Source: Lachnospiraceae bacterium
GTDB taxonomy: Bacteria; Bacillota; Clostridia; Lachnospirales; Lachnospiraceae
NCBI GenBank assembly: GCA_017469945.1
Contig: JAFUFI010000006.1
Coordinates: 109,285 to 173,284, forward strand
DNA length: 64,000 nt
Direction of reading: 5' to 3'
Shown in pieces: positions 7,114 to 15,486 of the stretch (positions within the stretch are counted from its first letter, which is position 1; the number at the start of each line of letters is the position of its first letter). Under the pieces are notes generated by a model. The model worked only from the letters and a program-made list of their open reading frames with translations. It was not told where the DNA came from and ran no database searches. A program made the translations under genes and the position numbers.

Positions 7114-8929
7114 CTGCAGTCACCTCCGTTCTGTTCTTGATCCTGTGATAGTCTTCCATCTCGACATCAAGAGTGATTGTTCTTTCCCGGGTGTTGCTCA
7201 CTCGCTGTAAAAGCGTAACGCATTCATCGTGACTCTCATTGGGTTGGAAAGAACGATTTGCCTTTATAGTGTCAAATTCCTTAGGTGTTCCCTTATAAAA
7301 CGGAACTTTAAACTTTACACTATCTACCCAGAATTTTTGTCCATTTATCACATCCGGCTTTTCCAGCATATTGATTTTGTCTATAAATGAATTCAAAAAC
7401 TTCTTAACTGCTTCATCAGATAATTCATCTATCCTATCCCACATGCTTGATATAGTTTTTTTCATTGCTTCAACCGAAGCTCTACGAGCGCCGTTGGTGT
7501 CTATGTTAACTTTTACTTCAGTTATCTGTGCATCAAGATCAGCAATATCAGATGAGAATCCACGTATCAATCCGTTATAATTTGAAAAGATATCATCATA
7601 CAACGGATCCTCTGGATCCATCTCAGCTATTTTAGCAAGAAGTTTTGTTTTCTTTTCCTCAATCTTCTGCTTATTCTTAGTGAGTTTCTTCAGATCGTCC
7701 TGCAACTTGTTTATATCCAAACTTTCCGCAAGAAAATCCTTGGCTATGTATTCGCTTATATTTTCCCTATCAAATAGTTCTTTTACGATTCCGAGGACTT
7801 CTGCATTAATATCATCCTGCCTTACATATGTATTGAAAGTACACGGAATACTACCTACCGTTCTGCGATGCTTACATACGTAATACCATATATCATCGTA
7901 ATGCTCTTCCTTACCCTTTTTCTTCTTACGGCAAACATTTCCGTACATAGAGGAACCGCAGACAGGGCATTTCAGAATCCCAGATAAAATATGAGAATGT
8001 TCCAAACTATGAGTTTTTTCTCTTTGATATCCGGTTTTTGTTCTTTTTTCATGAGCAGTTTCCCATACTTCCCTTGAGATTATTGCCTCATGCTTTCCTT
8101 CAAACAATTTATACTCTGCCTGTTTGACAACATGAAATTCGTTTCGGGTACCTTCAATTTTTTCGGTTTTTCTTCTTCCATATGGAAGGTATCCAGCATA
8201 TATCGGATTATCTAAAACAGCCTTCACGAAGGAAGTACCGATTCTGTCGGTGTTAGCATTATTCCTAACCTTCTTTTTTAATCCCTTATTATTCAAACGT
8301 TTAGCTATCGTGTTGATTCCAACATTATTTTCAATATATGTATTAAAAATCTCACGAACTAACTCTGCCTCATCCTCTGCTATAAGTAGTTCACCGTTTT
8401 CAAGCTTATATCCATAAGGAGCAAAGCCACCATTCCATTTACCTTCGCTTGCTTTCTGCCATCTGCCGGCCATGGTCTGCGTCTTAATGTTTTCTCTTTC
8501 TGCCTCGGCTACAGCAGCATATACTGCTATCAACAGCTTACCTGCGGCTCCTGCAGAATCAATGCTATCTTCAACAGCTAAAAGACTTACACCATAATCC
8601 TCCAATAGTTGGAGCGAAGATAATGTATCTGCCGCGTTTCTTCCAAATCTGCTCAGTTTAAATACAAATACATAATCAGGAGTTTCTTTGTCAGGGTTCT
8701 GAATATCATCAAGCATTTCTTGAAATTTTGGTCTTCCTTTGATATTCTTTCCTGATTTTCCCTTGTCAGGATAAACATCAAGCACCTCGTAGCCTCTATG
8801 GGCTGCTTCAGCTCTTAACAGTTCCTCCTGCGCTTTCAAACTATATCCATCAACCTGTATAGCCGTAGAAACGCGGGTATATATATAACAGGTTTTTCTT
8901 TCCTTTTTCTGAATCAGGTTCTTTGCCAT
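7100..8929 (-). CDS. Large serine recombinase
   Basis: A 609-residue site-specific recombinase. The resolvase domain spans about residues 14-155 with the nucleophile S21 (YTRVSTAIQ) and arginines in KLSRFGR. A recombinase domain follows to about 290, then a zinc ribbon with C321, C324, C352 and C363, and a coiled coil near 400-450 that may control integration against excision. Such enzymes move integrative elements between att sites. No pair of att sites or flanking direct repeats could be identified by eye. A small DNA-binding gene precedes it and Fic follows with overlap, giving a compact mobile module. Confidence 0.92.
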   Translation of the reverse strand: MAKNLIQKKERKTCYIYTRVSTAIQVDGYSLKAQEELLRAEAAHRGYEVLDVYPDKGKSGKNIKGRPKFQEMLDDIQNPDKETPDYVFVFKLSRFGRNAADTLSSLQLLEDYGVSLLAVEDSIDSAGAAGKLLIAVYAAVAEAERENIKTQTMAGRWQKASEGKWNGGFAPYGYKLENGELLIAEDEAELVREIFNTYIENNVGINTIAKRLNNKGLKKKVRNNANTDRIGTSFVKAVLDNPIYAGYLPYGRRKTEKIEGTRNEFHVVKQAEYKLFEGKHEAIISREVWETAHEKRTKTGYQREKTHSLEHSHILSGILKCPVCGSSMYGNVCRKKKKGKEEHYDDIWYYVCKHRRTVGSIPCTFNTYVRQDDINAEVLGIVKELFDRENISEYIAKDFLAESLDINKLQDDLKKLTKNKQKIEEKKTKLLAKIAEMDPEDPLYDDIFSNYNGLIRGFSSDIADLDAQITEVKVNIDTNGARRASVEAMKKTISSMWDRIDELSDEAVKKFLNSFIDKINMLEKPDVINGQKFWVDSVKFKVPFYKGTPKEFDTIKANRSFQPNESHDECVTLLQRVSNTRERTITLDVEMEDYHRIKNRTEVTADATE

Positions 8930-8996
8930 ATTTCACCCATATCCACTAATCTAATAAATCATGATACTAAACAAAATATATAATCAACTATTACAA

Positions 8997-9170
8997 TTAT
9001 TCTTTACTACCATCTATTTCTTCTTGATATTTTTCTTTAATCCACTTACTGAGAAGCGCAGATGAAGTCATTTCATATTTGGTAGCAAGTTCTTTAAGCT
9101 TATTCTTATCATTGACGCTCAACGAAACAGACATTATAGTTCTCTCAACCGGCTCTATCTTTCTTTTCAT
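8997..9170 (-). CDS. Small ribbon-helix-helix-like DNA-binding protein
   Basis: A 57-residue basic protein. RTIMSVSLSVNDKNKLKELA followed by TSSALLSKWIKEKY has the strand-helix-helix pattern of an Arc/CopG-type repressor. The start at 9170 is preferred over 9194 because AGGAGAG stands 8 bp before it. A perfect 28-bp AT-rich palindrome lies 39 bp upstream and is a likely binding site. The gene precedes the serine recombinase by 67 bp and probably controls it. Confidence 0.65.
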   Translation of the reverse strand: MKRKIEPVERTIMSVSLSVNDKNKLKELATKYEMTSSALLSKWIKEKYQEEIDGSKE

Positions 9171-9208
9171 ATTCACATCTCTCCTGTAAATCAAGCGAAA
9201 GTTATTCT

Positions 9209-9236
9209 TATATAAAAATTATATAATTTTTATATA
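9209..9236. promoter_or_regulatory. 28-bp perfect AT-rich palindrome (operator candidate)
   Basis: Positions 9209-9236 read the same on both strands with no mismatch; half-site TATATAAAAATTAT. It lies just upstream of the small DNA-binding protein and recombinase genes, where a repressor would act. All bases are A or T, so some symmetry by chance is easier than in mixed sequence. Confidence 0.6.
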
Positions 9237-9600
9237 TTCATTTCAATTATTATTTGCGAGAATATAAAAGTCTTTGGTAAGTGGTACTTATGAACCTGAT
9301 ATAAAGATGATAATTGGACTTTTTATGGACAAATCAAGGACATATCTGGGTACAATTTTTGAAAGTGGACTCTCTCTGGACATTTTATGGGTTAGATATG
9401 AGAAATTTCAGAAAAACTGGTCTCTATAAGTTCCAAAAATGGGTTAATTATAAATAATTGGTCTTTATTTGGAAATTATAGAGGCCATTTTTTTTATAAT
9501 GGGAACGATTTTGAATCCGCTGATCCACTGTTCTATCGTTGCCGACAAGCTGCCACTATTACGAACAGGCAATATAAGATATGTCCGGATAGTTCCCAGA
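9237..9600. other. Gene-free stretch with a large hairpin
   Basis: This 364-bp stretch has no convincing gene. It contains short repeated words (GGAC..TTTTATGG near 9317 and 9378), the long hairpin at 9418-9487 and a weak 35-codon frame at 9499-9606 without a ribosome binding site. It separates the recombinase module from the zinc-ribbon gene and could include an attachment site, which I could not define. Confidence 0.5.
9418..9495. terminator. Long hairpin with T runs on both sides (bidirectional terminator)
   Basis: Positions 9418-9437 pair with 9468-9487 over 20 bp with one G-T pair and one mismatch, round a 30-base loop. Eight T follow on the plus strand (9488-9495), and a shorter GTTTTT follows on the minus strand. 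It would stop minus-strand transcripts coming from 9601. No plus-strand gene precedes it, so a short plus-strand RNA is also possible. Confidence 0.6.
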
Positions 9601-10533
9601 TCACCCTAGATAGCATCTAGGATCATCCCCAACTGAATTGTATTCTTCTATAAAGTCTGCTATCAAAGCATACATGTCATCTGCCGTTACTTCTTTATCT
9701 GTAGATGTTTCAGATGCTTCCCCATTCCTATTATCAACCAACTCAACCGAGTCCACCGTATCATCCCCCAGAATTGTACATTCGATTCTTACATAGTAAT
9801 CACCTTTATATGCATCTGTATTGCTGGTGACTCTCGCTTCATCATAAGTTTCAGCAACCTTAAACAGTTCTCTTCCTGTACCGGTTTTCCGAGAATCAGC
9901 ATAAAGTCCATACTTTTTAGCAAGTTCTTTTATATTGCCAACCGTACCCGACTGCAAAAACTCAGCATAAAAGTCAGCCAAAGGATCTTCTGAAGTCATT
10001 TGTTCAGATTCAACTGTTTCTGTTACACTTCGTTCGGAATCTGCTACTTTATTATCAGTACTAGGATTTTCCGTATCTGCTGAAGCAACAGTTCCTTCGC
10101 TCGTAGATTGATTATTACTGTTATCACTTGGCTTGCCCGATAAAGCAATGATGAGATAGAAAATCCAAGCAACAGCTATAATCCCATACTTTAATACAGC
10201 GTTCATATGCTTCTTCCTCACCAGAAGAATTGTTAACGGAAGTGGAAATATAAATATCCATCCAAGTACCCATAACCAAGTTTTCTTCTTTGGTTTTTGC
10301 TGAACCGGAGCACCATACTGTTGTGCAGAAAATTGTCTAGCCTCTGACTGTGCTCTCTGTCTTCCTTTTTCAAACTGATATCCAGTCTCTTCGGCATTAT
10401 CGTATTGAACGTGCTGCACCTCATCATCGAGATACAAATTATTGCCACAATAATTACAAGTAAGATTCTTTTTATCTGCATCAACTTGTATTGAAGCTCC
10501 ACAATTAGGGCAAACCATATTAACTATCTTCAT
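9601..10533 (-). CDS. Zinc-ribbon membrane protein of unknown function
   Basis: A 310-residue protein. The N-terminus is a zinc ribbon with C8, C11, C26 and C29 (MVCPNCGA, CNYCGNN). A Gln/Lys-rich linker leads to two membrane helices (about 85-105 and 112-132), then a Ser/Thr/Glu-rich stalk and a C-terminal domain from about 185 (ADFYAEFLQSGTVGNIKELA...). The first Cys pair would face the cytoplasm. I do not recognise the C-terminal domain. It is the last gene of a minus-strand cluster that includes a K+ channel. Confidence 0.75.
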   Translation of the reverse strand: MKIVNMVCPNCGASIQVDADKKNLTCNYCGNNLYLDDEVQHVQYDNAEETGYQFEKGRQRAQSEARQFSAQQYGAPVQQKPKKKTWLWVLGWIFIFPLPLTILLVRKKHMNAVLKYGIIAVAWIFYLIIALSGKPSDNSNNQSTSEGTVASADTENPSTDNKVADSERSVTETVESEQMTSEDPLADFYAEFLQSGTVGNIKELAKKYGLYADSRKTGTGRELFKVAETYDEARVTSNTDAYKGDYYVRIECTILGDDTVDSVELVDNRNGEASETSTDKEVTADDMYALIADFIEEYNSVGDDPRCYLG

Positions 10534-10584
10534 TTCCCGACCTCCAAACTATTCCAAGCAAGAAAATCCTCTCACGTAGAACCA

Positions 10585-10959
10585 TTAATCATTATACGGT
10601 GTATCCTGAATTCCTTTTTCCTTAAGATTCTCAACAAAAGGATCGAGTAGTCTACGCCAATGAGCAGTAATCGTTTTGCTACCTCCAAGTAGCTTAACCA
10701 AAGTAGGACTTATTGCATAATACAAAGTAATGAATCTCCTTCCGAACCATGACTGCTCCAAAACATCATCACGGAAACGTCTTAAAACCCATAACTGTGG
10801 ACAATCATAAGTCCCGTATACGCACGTGGCTACATAACAGCCACTCTTTTTTCTTTTCTTCTTAGGGTAAAGCATTTGATGAACAGCAGAATTCTTATTT
10901 CGCTTTTTCTGCATTTTTTTTGAATAATCTCCCATAGGGTTCGTGTGATACTTTGCCAT
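10585..10959 (-). CDS. CFI-box domain protein
   Basis: A 124-residue protein with a basic N-terminus (about 35 residues rich in Lys) and CYVATCVYGTYDCPQLWVLR from residue 41, the cysteine-containing pattern of the CFI-box domain, followed by RRFRDDVL. This domain is often appended to proteins linked with phage defence or other accessory functions, but its activity is unknown. ATG 10959 is chosen because GAAAGGAG stands 7 bp upstream; a frame starting at 10983 has no site. It lies 24 bp after the K+ channel gene and is likely in the same operon. Confidence 0.7.
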   Translation of the reverse strand: MAKYHTNPMGDYSKKMQKKRNKNSAVHQMLYPKKKRKKSGCYVATCVYGTYDCPQLWVLRRFRDDVLEQSWFGRRFITLYYAISPTLVKLLGGSKTITAHWRRLLDPFVENLKEKGIQDTPYND

Positions 10960-10983
10960 TGTTATTCTCCTTTCAAAAAGCAC

Positions 10984-11733
10984 TTACTTATCTTCATCTA
11001 TCGTCTCGGCCTCATCCTTATTACTTTTGCTACCATTAAGTTCATCCATATATCCTGCTGTAAGTATACCTGCAGGAAGTGCAACTATTGCTATTCCAAA
11101 AATGGACGAAAACATGGTTATTATTTTCCCCGCCATTGAAGTTGCATAAATATCGCCATATCCGACTGTAGTCAAGGAAACTGTTGCCCAGTAAACGGCA
11201 TCAAAAAAAGTAGGGAATGTTTCAGGTTCTATGCTGATAACAATTAAGGCAGATGCTAATATATAACCACAAGCCAGCCCGCATACGACTAATAATGATT
11301 GTTTCTGCTTCTTAAAAACATTCACTATCATAGTGATGCTCTTTGAATACCTGATAGCTTTAAACACCCTAAATACACGCAACGTTCTAAGAAGTCTAAA
11401 AACTTTTAGCACCCTTAAAGCGCCATTAACAGCAATCAAAGACGGAAGTATAGATAATAAATCTATAATTGCCATCGGCGTAAACGGGTATATTGCAAAT
11501 GATTTGCTTCCTTTTTCCAACTTATAATCTGCTGTGATAAGTCTCAACATATAATCCACAACAAAGATTACTGTGGTCACAGTCTCTAATATACCAAGCC
11601 CCCCTGATGTGCTTTTCAAAGCAATCGGTACAAGACTCAAGACTATAACTATCATCATAGTCACATCGTACACTCTGCTTAATATATCATTTTCACCAGC
11701 AACCTCTATGATTTGAAAAATGCGTTTTCTCAT
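10984..11733 (-). CDS. Voltage-gated potassium channel
   Basis: A 249-residue Kv-type channel with six predicted membrane helices. The S4 voltage sensor has a positive residue at every third position from R107 to R128 (R107, K110, R113, R116, R119, R122, K125, R128), and the selectivity filter TTVGYGD is at residues 188-194. The short cytoplasmic tail has no cNMP or RCK domain. The ATG overlaps the stop of the SAP-domain gene (ATGA), so the two are translationally coupled. This is unusual for a housekeeping channel and suggests a joint function. Confidence 0.92.
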   Translation of the reverse strand: MRKRIFQIIEVAGENDILSRVYDVTMMIVIVLSLVPIALKSTSGGLGILETVTTVIFVVDYMLRLITADYKLEKGSKSFAIYPFTPMAIIDLLSILPSLIAVNGALRVLKVFRLLRTLRVFRVFKAIRYSKSITMIVNVFKKQKQSLLVVCGLACGYILASALIVISIEPETFPTFFDAVYWATVSLTTVGYGDIYATSMAGKIITMFSSIFGIAIVALPAGILTAGYMDELNGSKSNKDEAETIDEDK

Positions 11734-12917
11734 GCTTTATCGGCTTCCTTTTTTAGTAATTCCTGAACCTTCTTCTTTCTCTCTAACAATTCATCTCTGT
11801 GTCGATTACTCTTAGGCACATTCAATAGTCCTGCATTTATAACGGATAATTCCTCTTCATACATACCGTACTTTCGTAAAAGTATTGCTGCTTCACGATA
11901 TAGAGCAGGAGCATCAAACCGTTTTCCAATAGAAATATAAAACTTAACCAAAGCCTCCTTATCTCTTCCTGTAGCCTTTAAATCAAGTCCCTGAGACTCC
12001 TCGTCAAAACCATCACCCGCTGTTTTGATTCCACTGGCAATTTCACTTTTCTTCGATTCAAGGAAAGCCCTCACTTCGTCTCTTTGTTCAATACAATTGA
12101 ATTTCTTATCCGTCTTTTTCTTATTTTCCTGTGGCATTGAATTTGCCATATCCACGCCAAATCTTTTTTTCTCTATATCTCCAACAACCTTACGCCAATT
12201 CTTAGCATTACCATCAGGAAATAACTTATTTATATCCCAAACGGTAAATGTTTCTCCAAATCTGCCATCTTCAGTCGTCAAATGCTTGTGTTTATGCATA
12301 TACGGAACGTATCCGTTCTCTTCTAATTCAAGTTTTCCTAATTCAGTTAATTCATATTTCGGTATGTAATTAGGAATAACAAGCCTTTCCTCCGGTATAC
12401 TATCAACAATACGATTTATTATATTTTCCTTCTTTCCATTGGTGGGAAGACCTTCATTCAAAAGTATTTGCTTCAGTTCTTCTACCTTCATTCCACCAAG
12501 ATTACCGGTCTTAGGCGCCCAATGGATAAATCCTCTATCTTTCAAAGATTCTAAGGCGTGCCCCACATCTCGTATGCCATATTTAAACCACCATAGCCCC
12601 GGATATCCCCCATTCGGCTTAGGATACTTTCCGTATGAACAGTATTCAAGCAACATGATTTCAGCAACATATAAGCCCCTCGCTGAAGGAAATGTTGTTT
12701 TCTTTCGCTCGTCAAAGGTAATGACTCTGACTGCCATTTCAGATCCAGGATAAGAATAATAAGTATAATAGTTATCCGGTTGATAGTAAGGTCTCTCGTC
12801 TGGTGCTATTGATGCTGAATCCGCAAATGAATTAGGTGAATTACGCGCGTCTTTAAAACCGCTACCAGGTAGTTTAATCAATCCGTTTTTTGTGTTAAAT
12901 AGATTAAATATGCCCAT
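11730..12917 (-). CDS. SAP-domain protein of unknown function
   Basis: A 395-residue protein. A SAP motif (helix-extended loop-helix, nucleic acid binding) lies at about residues 143-173 (MKVEELKQILLNEGLPTNGK). The N-terminal 140 residues (FPSARGLYVAEIMLLEYCSY, GLWWFKYGIRDVGHALESL) and the C-terminal helical part, which looks TPR-like near residues 310-380 (DLKATGRDKEALVKFYISIG), are not assigned. The start at 12917 follows GGAGA by 6 bp; the Met four codons earlier has no site. The 3' end overlaps the K+ channel start by 4 bp. Confidence 0.75.
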   Translation of the reverse strand: MGIFNLFNTKNGLIKLPGSGFKDARNSPNSFADSASIAPDERPYYQPDNYYTYYSYPGSEMAVRVITFDERKKTTFPSARGLYVAEIMLLEYCSYGKYPKPNGGYPGLWWFKYGIRDVGHALESLKDRGFIHWAPKTGNLGGMKVEELKQILLNEGLPTNGKKENIINRIVDSIPEERLVIPNYIPKYELTELGKLELEENGYVPYMHKHKHLTTEDGRFGETFTVWDINKLFPDGNAKNWRKVVGDIEKKRFGVDMANSMPQENKKKTDKKFNCIEQRDEVRAFLESKKSEIASGIKTAGDGFDEESQGLDLKATGRDKEALVKFYISIGKRFDAPALYREAAILLRKYGMYEEELSVINAGLLNVPKSNRHRDELLERKKKVQELLKKEADKA

Positions 12918-12995
12918 ATCAGTCTCCATTCATCCAACAGCTGACAATACTATGTTACCAAAGTAATAGTCCCATAAACTGGACTGCAATCCAAA

Positions 12996-13217
12996 TTACT
13001 TTTCTGTTCTGTCTTCATTATCAATAAACTCCATAATATCTCCAACATCACATTGAAGATACTTGCAGATTCTCATAAGAACATCTGTGCTAACAGTCCC
13101 ACCTTTAGACATTTTCGTTATCGTAGCCCAACTAACGCCTGCATTACTTTGCAGATCTTTCTTCATCAGGTCTTTATCAATTAACAATTTCCATAGTTTC
13201 TTATAACTTACTACCAT
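12996..13217 (-). CDS. Small XRE-family regulator
   Basis: A 73-residue protein consisting almost only of a helix-turn-helix (KKDLQSNAGVSWATITKMSK, then KYLQCDVGDIMEF), the compact YozG/Cro type. ATG 13217 has GAGGAG 6 bp upstream. A good promoter lies at 13285-13313. It heads the minus-strand cluster with the SAP protein and K+ channel and probably controls it and itself. Confidence 0.85.
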   Translation of the reverse strand: MVVSYKKLWKLLIDKDLMKKDLQSNAGVSWATITKMSKGGTVSTDVLMRICKYLQCDVGDIMEFIDNEDRTEK

Positions 13218-13284
13218 GTTATGCTCCTCAACTATTGAACTGAACACTTGGTTTCATCATAAATTGCGTAAAACCCCAAGTTTT

Positions 13285-13313
13285 ATTATAGCATTCTATC
13301 AATCTCACCACAA
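13285..13313 (-). promoter_or_regulatory. Promoter of the XRE / SAP / K+ channel cluster
   Basis: On the minus strand TTGTGG (13313-13308) and TATAAT (13290-13285) are 17 bp apart. Transcription would start about 60 bp before the XRE start codon. An inverted repeat built on CTTGG/CCAAG lies in the leader (about 13250-13280) and may be an operator. Confidence 0.6.
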
Positions 13314-13394
13314 GAGTTAAACTTCAATATCTCAGCAATTAACTTCAACACTAAATAGCCACGCTACATCAATGCATAGTCACAATATCAATTA

Positions 13395-13434
13395 GGTAGC
13401 TATCGCTACCCCCAATCTATCAATAGATAATTGG
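13395..13434. promoter_or_regulatory. Two adjacent hairpins before the ClpX-like operon
   Basis: GGTAGC-tatc-GCTACC (13395-13410) is followed at once by CCAAT-c-TATC-aata-GATA-ATTGG (13412-13434, one bulge). They lie 50 bp before the DUF5688-like start codon and could be operators for the divergent XRE protein or leader RNA structure. No T run follows, so termination is unlikely. No consensus promoter was found between here and 13484. Confidence 0.45.
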
Positions 13435-13483
13435 CGGGCTAACTACTTACCCATAACGCACTATTTTAACCGGAGGAAAAACT

Positions 13484-14410
13484 ATGAATAGGAATGAATT
13501 CTTTGAAGCTGTGAAGACCGGCGTACTTGAGAACCTTAAGAAAACAGACAATACGCTGGAAGCTACAATTAGCAAGGTTACTAAGTTAAACAACATCGTA
13601 TATACTGGACTATCCTTTAAGAGCCAGACTACCCGAGTAGCGCCTGTCGTCTACCTCGATGAATTCTTCGCGCGCTTCTCAGATGATGACCTTTCGCTTG
13701 ATGATATCATTGATCGGGTATCTGAGATATACAAGACACATGCAGCAGACAGTCAGGATATCGATGTTGGCGGTATTACAGATTACAATGCAATCAAGGA
13801 TAAGATTGCCCCCGCAATCTGCAATGCCGAGAGATGTAAGGATTATTTGAAAGATGCTCCTCACGAGCAATTCTGCGATCTTGCTATCTATTTCCGCGTC
13901 ATTGTCGACATTCGTGATGGAGAAGGCTCTGTACTAGTGAGCAATCAGCTCATGAATTCATGGAACGTAGGCCTCGATGATATCAAGTCACAGGCTTGGA
14001 AGAATTTAAAACGTGATAATCCTCCATCATTCAAAACTATGTATGATGTACTGAAGGAATCAATACCCGCATTTGCAGATGTCGCTCTTCCTGAAGAGAC
14101 CGACGATTCATGTAGCATGCATGTACTCACGAACCACTCCAAAACCGCGGGGGCCGTATATATGGCTGATACTTCTGTTCTCGAAGGCATAGCCGGAGAA
14201 ATGGATTCGGATCTGATTATCCTTCCCTCCTCGCGGCACGAACTAATAATCTTACCAATTGCCATGGCCGAGACCCCCGACAAGCTGGCTGATCTGAAGT
14301 CTATGGTGACAGAAATCAACCACAACGGTACCGTTTCAGATGAAGATTTTCTCGGAGATTCGGTCTACGTATATCATCGCGAGGCTGGCACTGTGGAGAT
14401 TGCAGCCTAA
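13484..14410 (+). CDS. DUF5688-like protein
   Basis: A 308-residue cytoplasmic protein whose opening (MNRNEFFEAVKTGVLENL) and central VVYLDEFFARFSDDDLSLDD match my memory of the DUF5688 family, common in Lachnospiraceae accessory DNA and of unknown function. CCGGAGGA stands before ATG 13484. It is the first gene of the plus-strand operon and is separated from the AAA+ gene by a terminator, so it should be made in larger amounts than the genes after it. The last 100 residues (DLIILPSSRHELIILPI) look like a compact alpha/beta domain. Confidence 0.7.
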   Translation: MNRNEFFEAVKTGVLENLKKTDNTLEATISKVTKLNNIVYTGLSFKSQTTRVAPVVYLDEFFARFSDDDLSLDDIIDRVSEIYKTHAADSQDIDVGGITDYNAIKDKIAPAICNAERCKDYLKDAPHEQFCDLAIYFRVIVDIRDGEGSVLVSNQLMNSWNVGLDDIKSQAWKNLKRDNPPSFKTMYDVLKESIPAFADVALPEETDDSCSMHVLTNHSKTAGAVYMADTSVLEGIAGEMDSDLIILPSSRHELIILPIAMAETPDKLADLKSMVTEINHNGTVSDEDFLGDSVYVYHREAGTVEIAA

Positions 14411-14417
14411 TATGCAT

Positions 14418-14450
14418 GAGCCAGGGCGTTTATGCGCCTTGGCTCTTTTT
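14418..14450 (+). terminator. Intrinsic terminator inside the ClpX-like operon
   Basis: GAGCCAGGGCG (14418-14428) and GCGCCTTGGCTC form a stem with short loop, followed by TTTTT. It begins 8 bp after the DUF5688-like stop codon. Partial read-through would set the dose of the AAA+ gene and those after it. Confidence 0.85.
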
Positions 14451-14478
14451 ACATATGATATTTGAAAGGAGAATCCTC

Positions 14479-15471
14479 ATGAATGATCGAACAGCGCCTT
14501 GGGATATACCCGAGGTTGATTTCTATTCTCCTGATTTTATCCCGCCTCAGGACAACAGTATAAACAAACACATACTTAATTCTCCCAAAAACATTTACAA
14601 TTACCTGTCAGAACGTTGTTACGGGCAGGAAGAGTACAAAAAAGCCTTATCAATCTTCGTGTACAGAGCATTGCAAGGCATCCAATCAGGAAAAGTCATG
14701 CTGGTCTCCTCACCTTCCGGCACCGGAAAGACCTACATGGCGACAGTTCTCTCTGAGCTTTTTGATCCCCAGCACGTAGCCATCACGGATTGTTCCGGAA
14801 TGGTTGCTACCGGGTACCGTTCCGGCAATTATGTAACTACACCCTTGACTCAATTCGCCACCATTACTGATGATAAGCCCTGTTTCGTATTTTATGACGA
14901 ATGGGATAAGCTGCTCTACAAGAGCAATAATGCTTGGCAAGAAACTAATCTAATCTCTGAATTTTTAAAAATCACAGATTCGCATTCCACCAAGATAAGC
15001 ATCAACACAGATGAAAAGAAGCCGATTTCTATTGACTCAAAGCGAATTTTTTATATATTTCTCGGCTCTTTTTCCGACATAAGCAGCCGGATGCAAAAAT
15101 CCAAGCCTATAGGCTTCAACGCTGATATTGGCTCTTCGGGTTCCGGATTGCACACTCAAGTAACAAAAGAGCAGATCTTAGAGCTTCTACCCCCGGAGCT
15201 TCAGGGCCGAATATCTAAAATTATTACGGTCCCATCAATGACTGAACAAGATTTTGTGACTATGTTCAAAGACCCAAGATACAATCCCGCCTCGCAGCTG
15301 GCACGTGAACTAGGTATTTCTATTACTGTCTCTACAAAAAGAATGCGTCAATTTGCCAAGTATGCTTTCGAGAGCGGTACGGGCGTCCGCGGAGTTCGGA
15401 ATGCCATTTTGGAAGAGGTCGATAAGGCTTTTTTCGCCAACCCGAACATGCCAGGAATCTACATCAAGTAA
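14479..15471 (+). CDS. ClpX-like AAA+ ATPase with IGF (ClpP-docking) motif
   Basis: A 330-residue AAA+ protein. Walker A is SPSGTGKT (78-85), Walker B CFVFYDEW (135-142), the pore loop GYRSG (112-116) stands where ClpX has GYVGE, the arginine finger is R244 in PELQGR and sensor 2 is R304 in GTGVRG. After GSFSDISSR comes KPIGF (209-213), matching the ClpX loop whose IGF tripeptide docks on ClpP. The N-terminal zinc domain of ClpX is absent and replaced by about 45 residues. Predicted role: an ATP-driven unfoldase able to use host ClpP on its own substrates. AAAGGAG precedes ATG 14479; an upstream frame start at 14416 overlaps the terminator. Confidence 0.85.
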   Translation: MNDRTAPWDIPEVDFYSPDFIPPQDNSINKHILNSPKNIYNYLSERCYGQEEYKKALSIFVYRALQGIQSGKVMLVSSPSGTGKTYMATVLSELFDPQHVAITDCSGMVATGYRSGNYVTTPLTQFATITDDKPCFVFYDEWDKLLYKSNNAWQETNLISEFLKITDSHSTKISINTDEKKPISIDSKRIFYIFLGSFSDISSRMQKSKPIGFNADIGSSGSGLHTQVTKEQILELLPPELQGRISKIITVPSMTEQDFVTMFKDPRYNPASQLARELGISITVSTKRMRQFAKYAFESGTGVRGVRNAILEEVDKAFFANPNMPGIYIK

Positions 15472-15486
15472 GAAAGGAACTCTCAT

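Noticed and set aside
9499..9606. 35-codon plus-strand ORF after the large hairpin
   Set aside because: No ribosome binding site, it starts right after a T run and overlaps the end of the zinc-ribbon gene.
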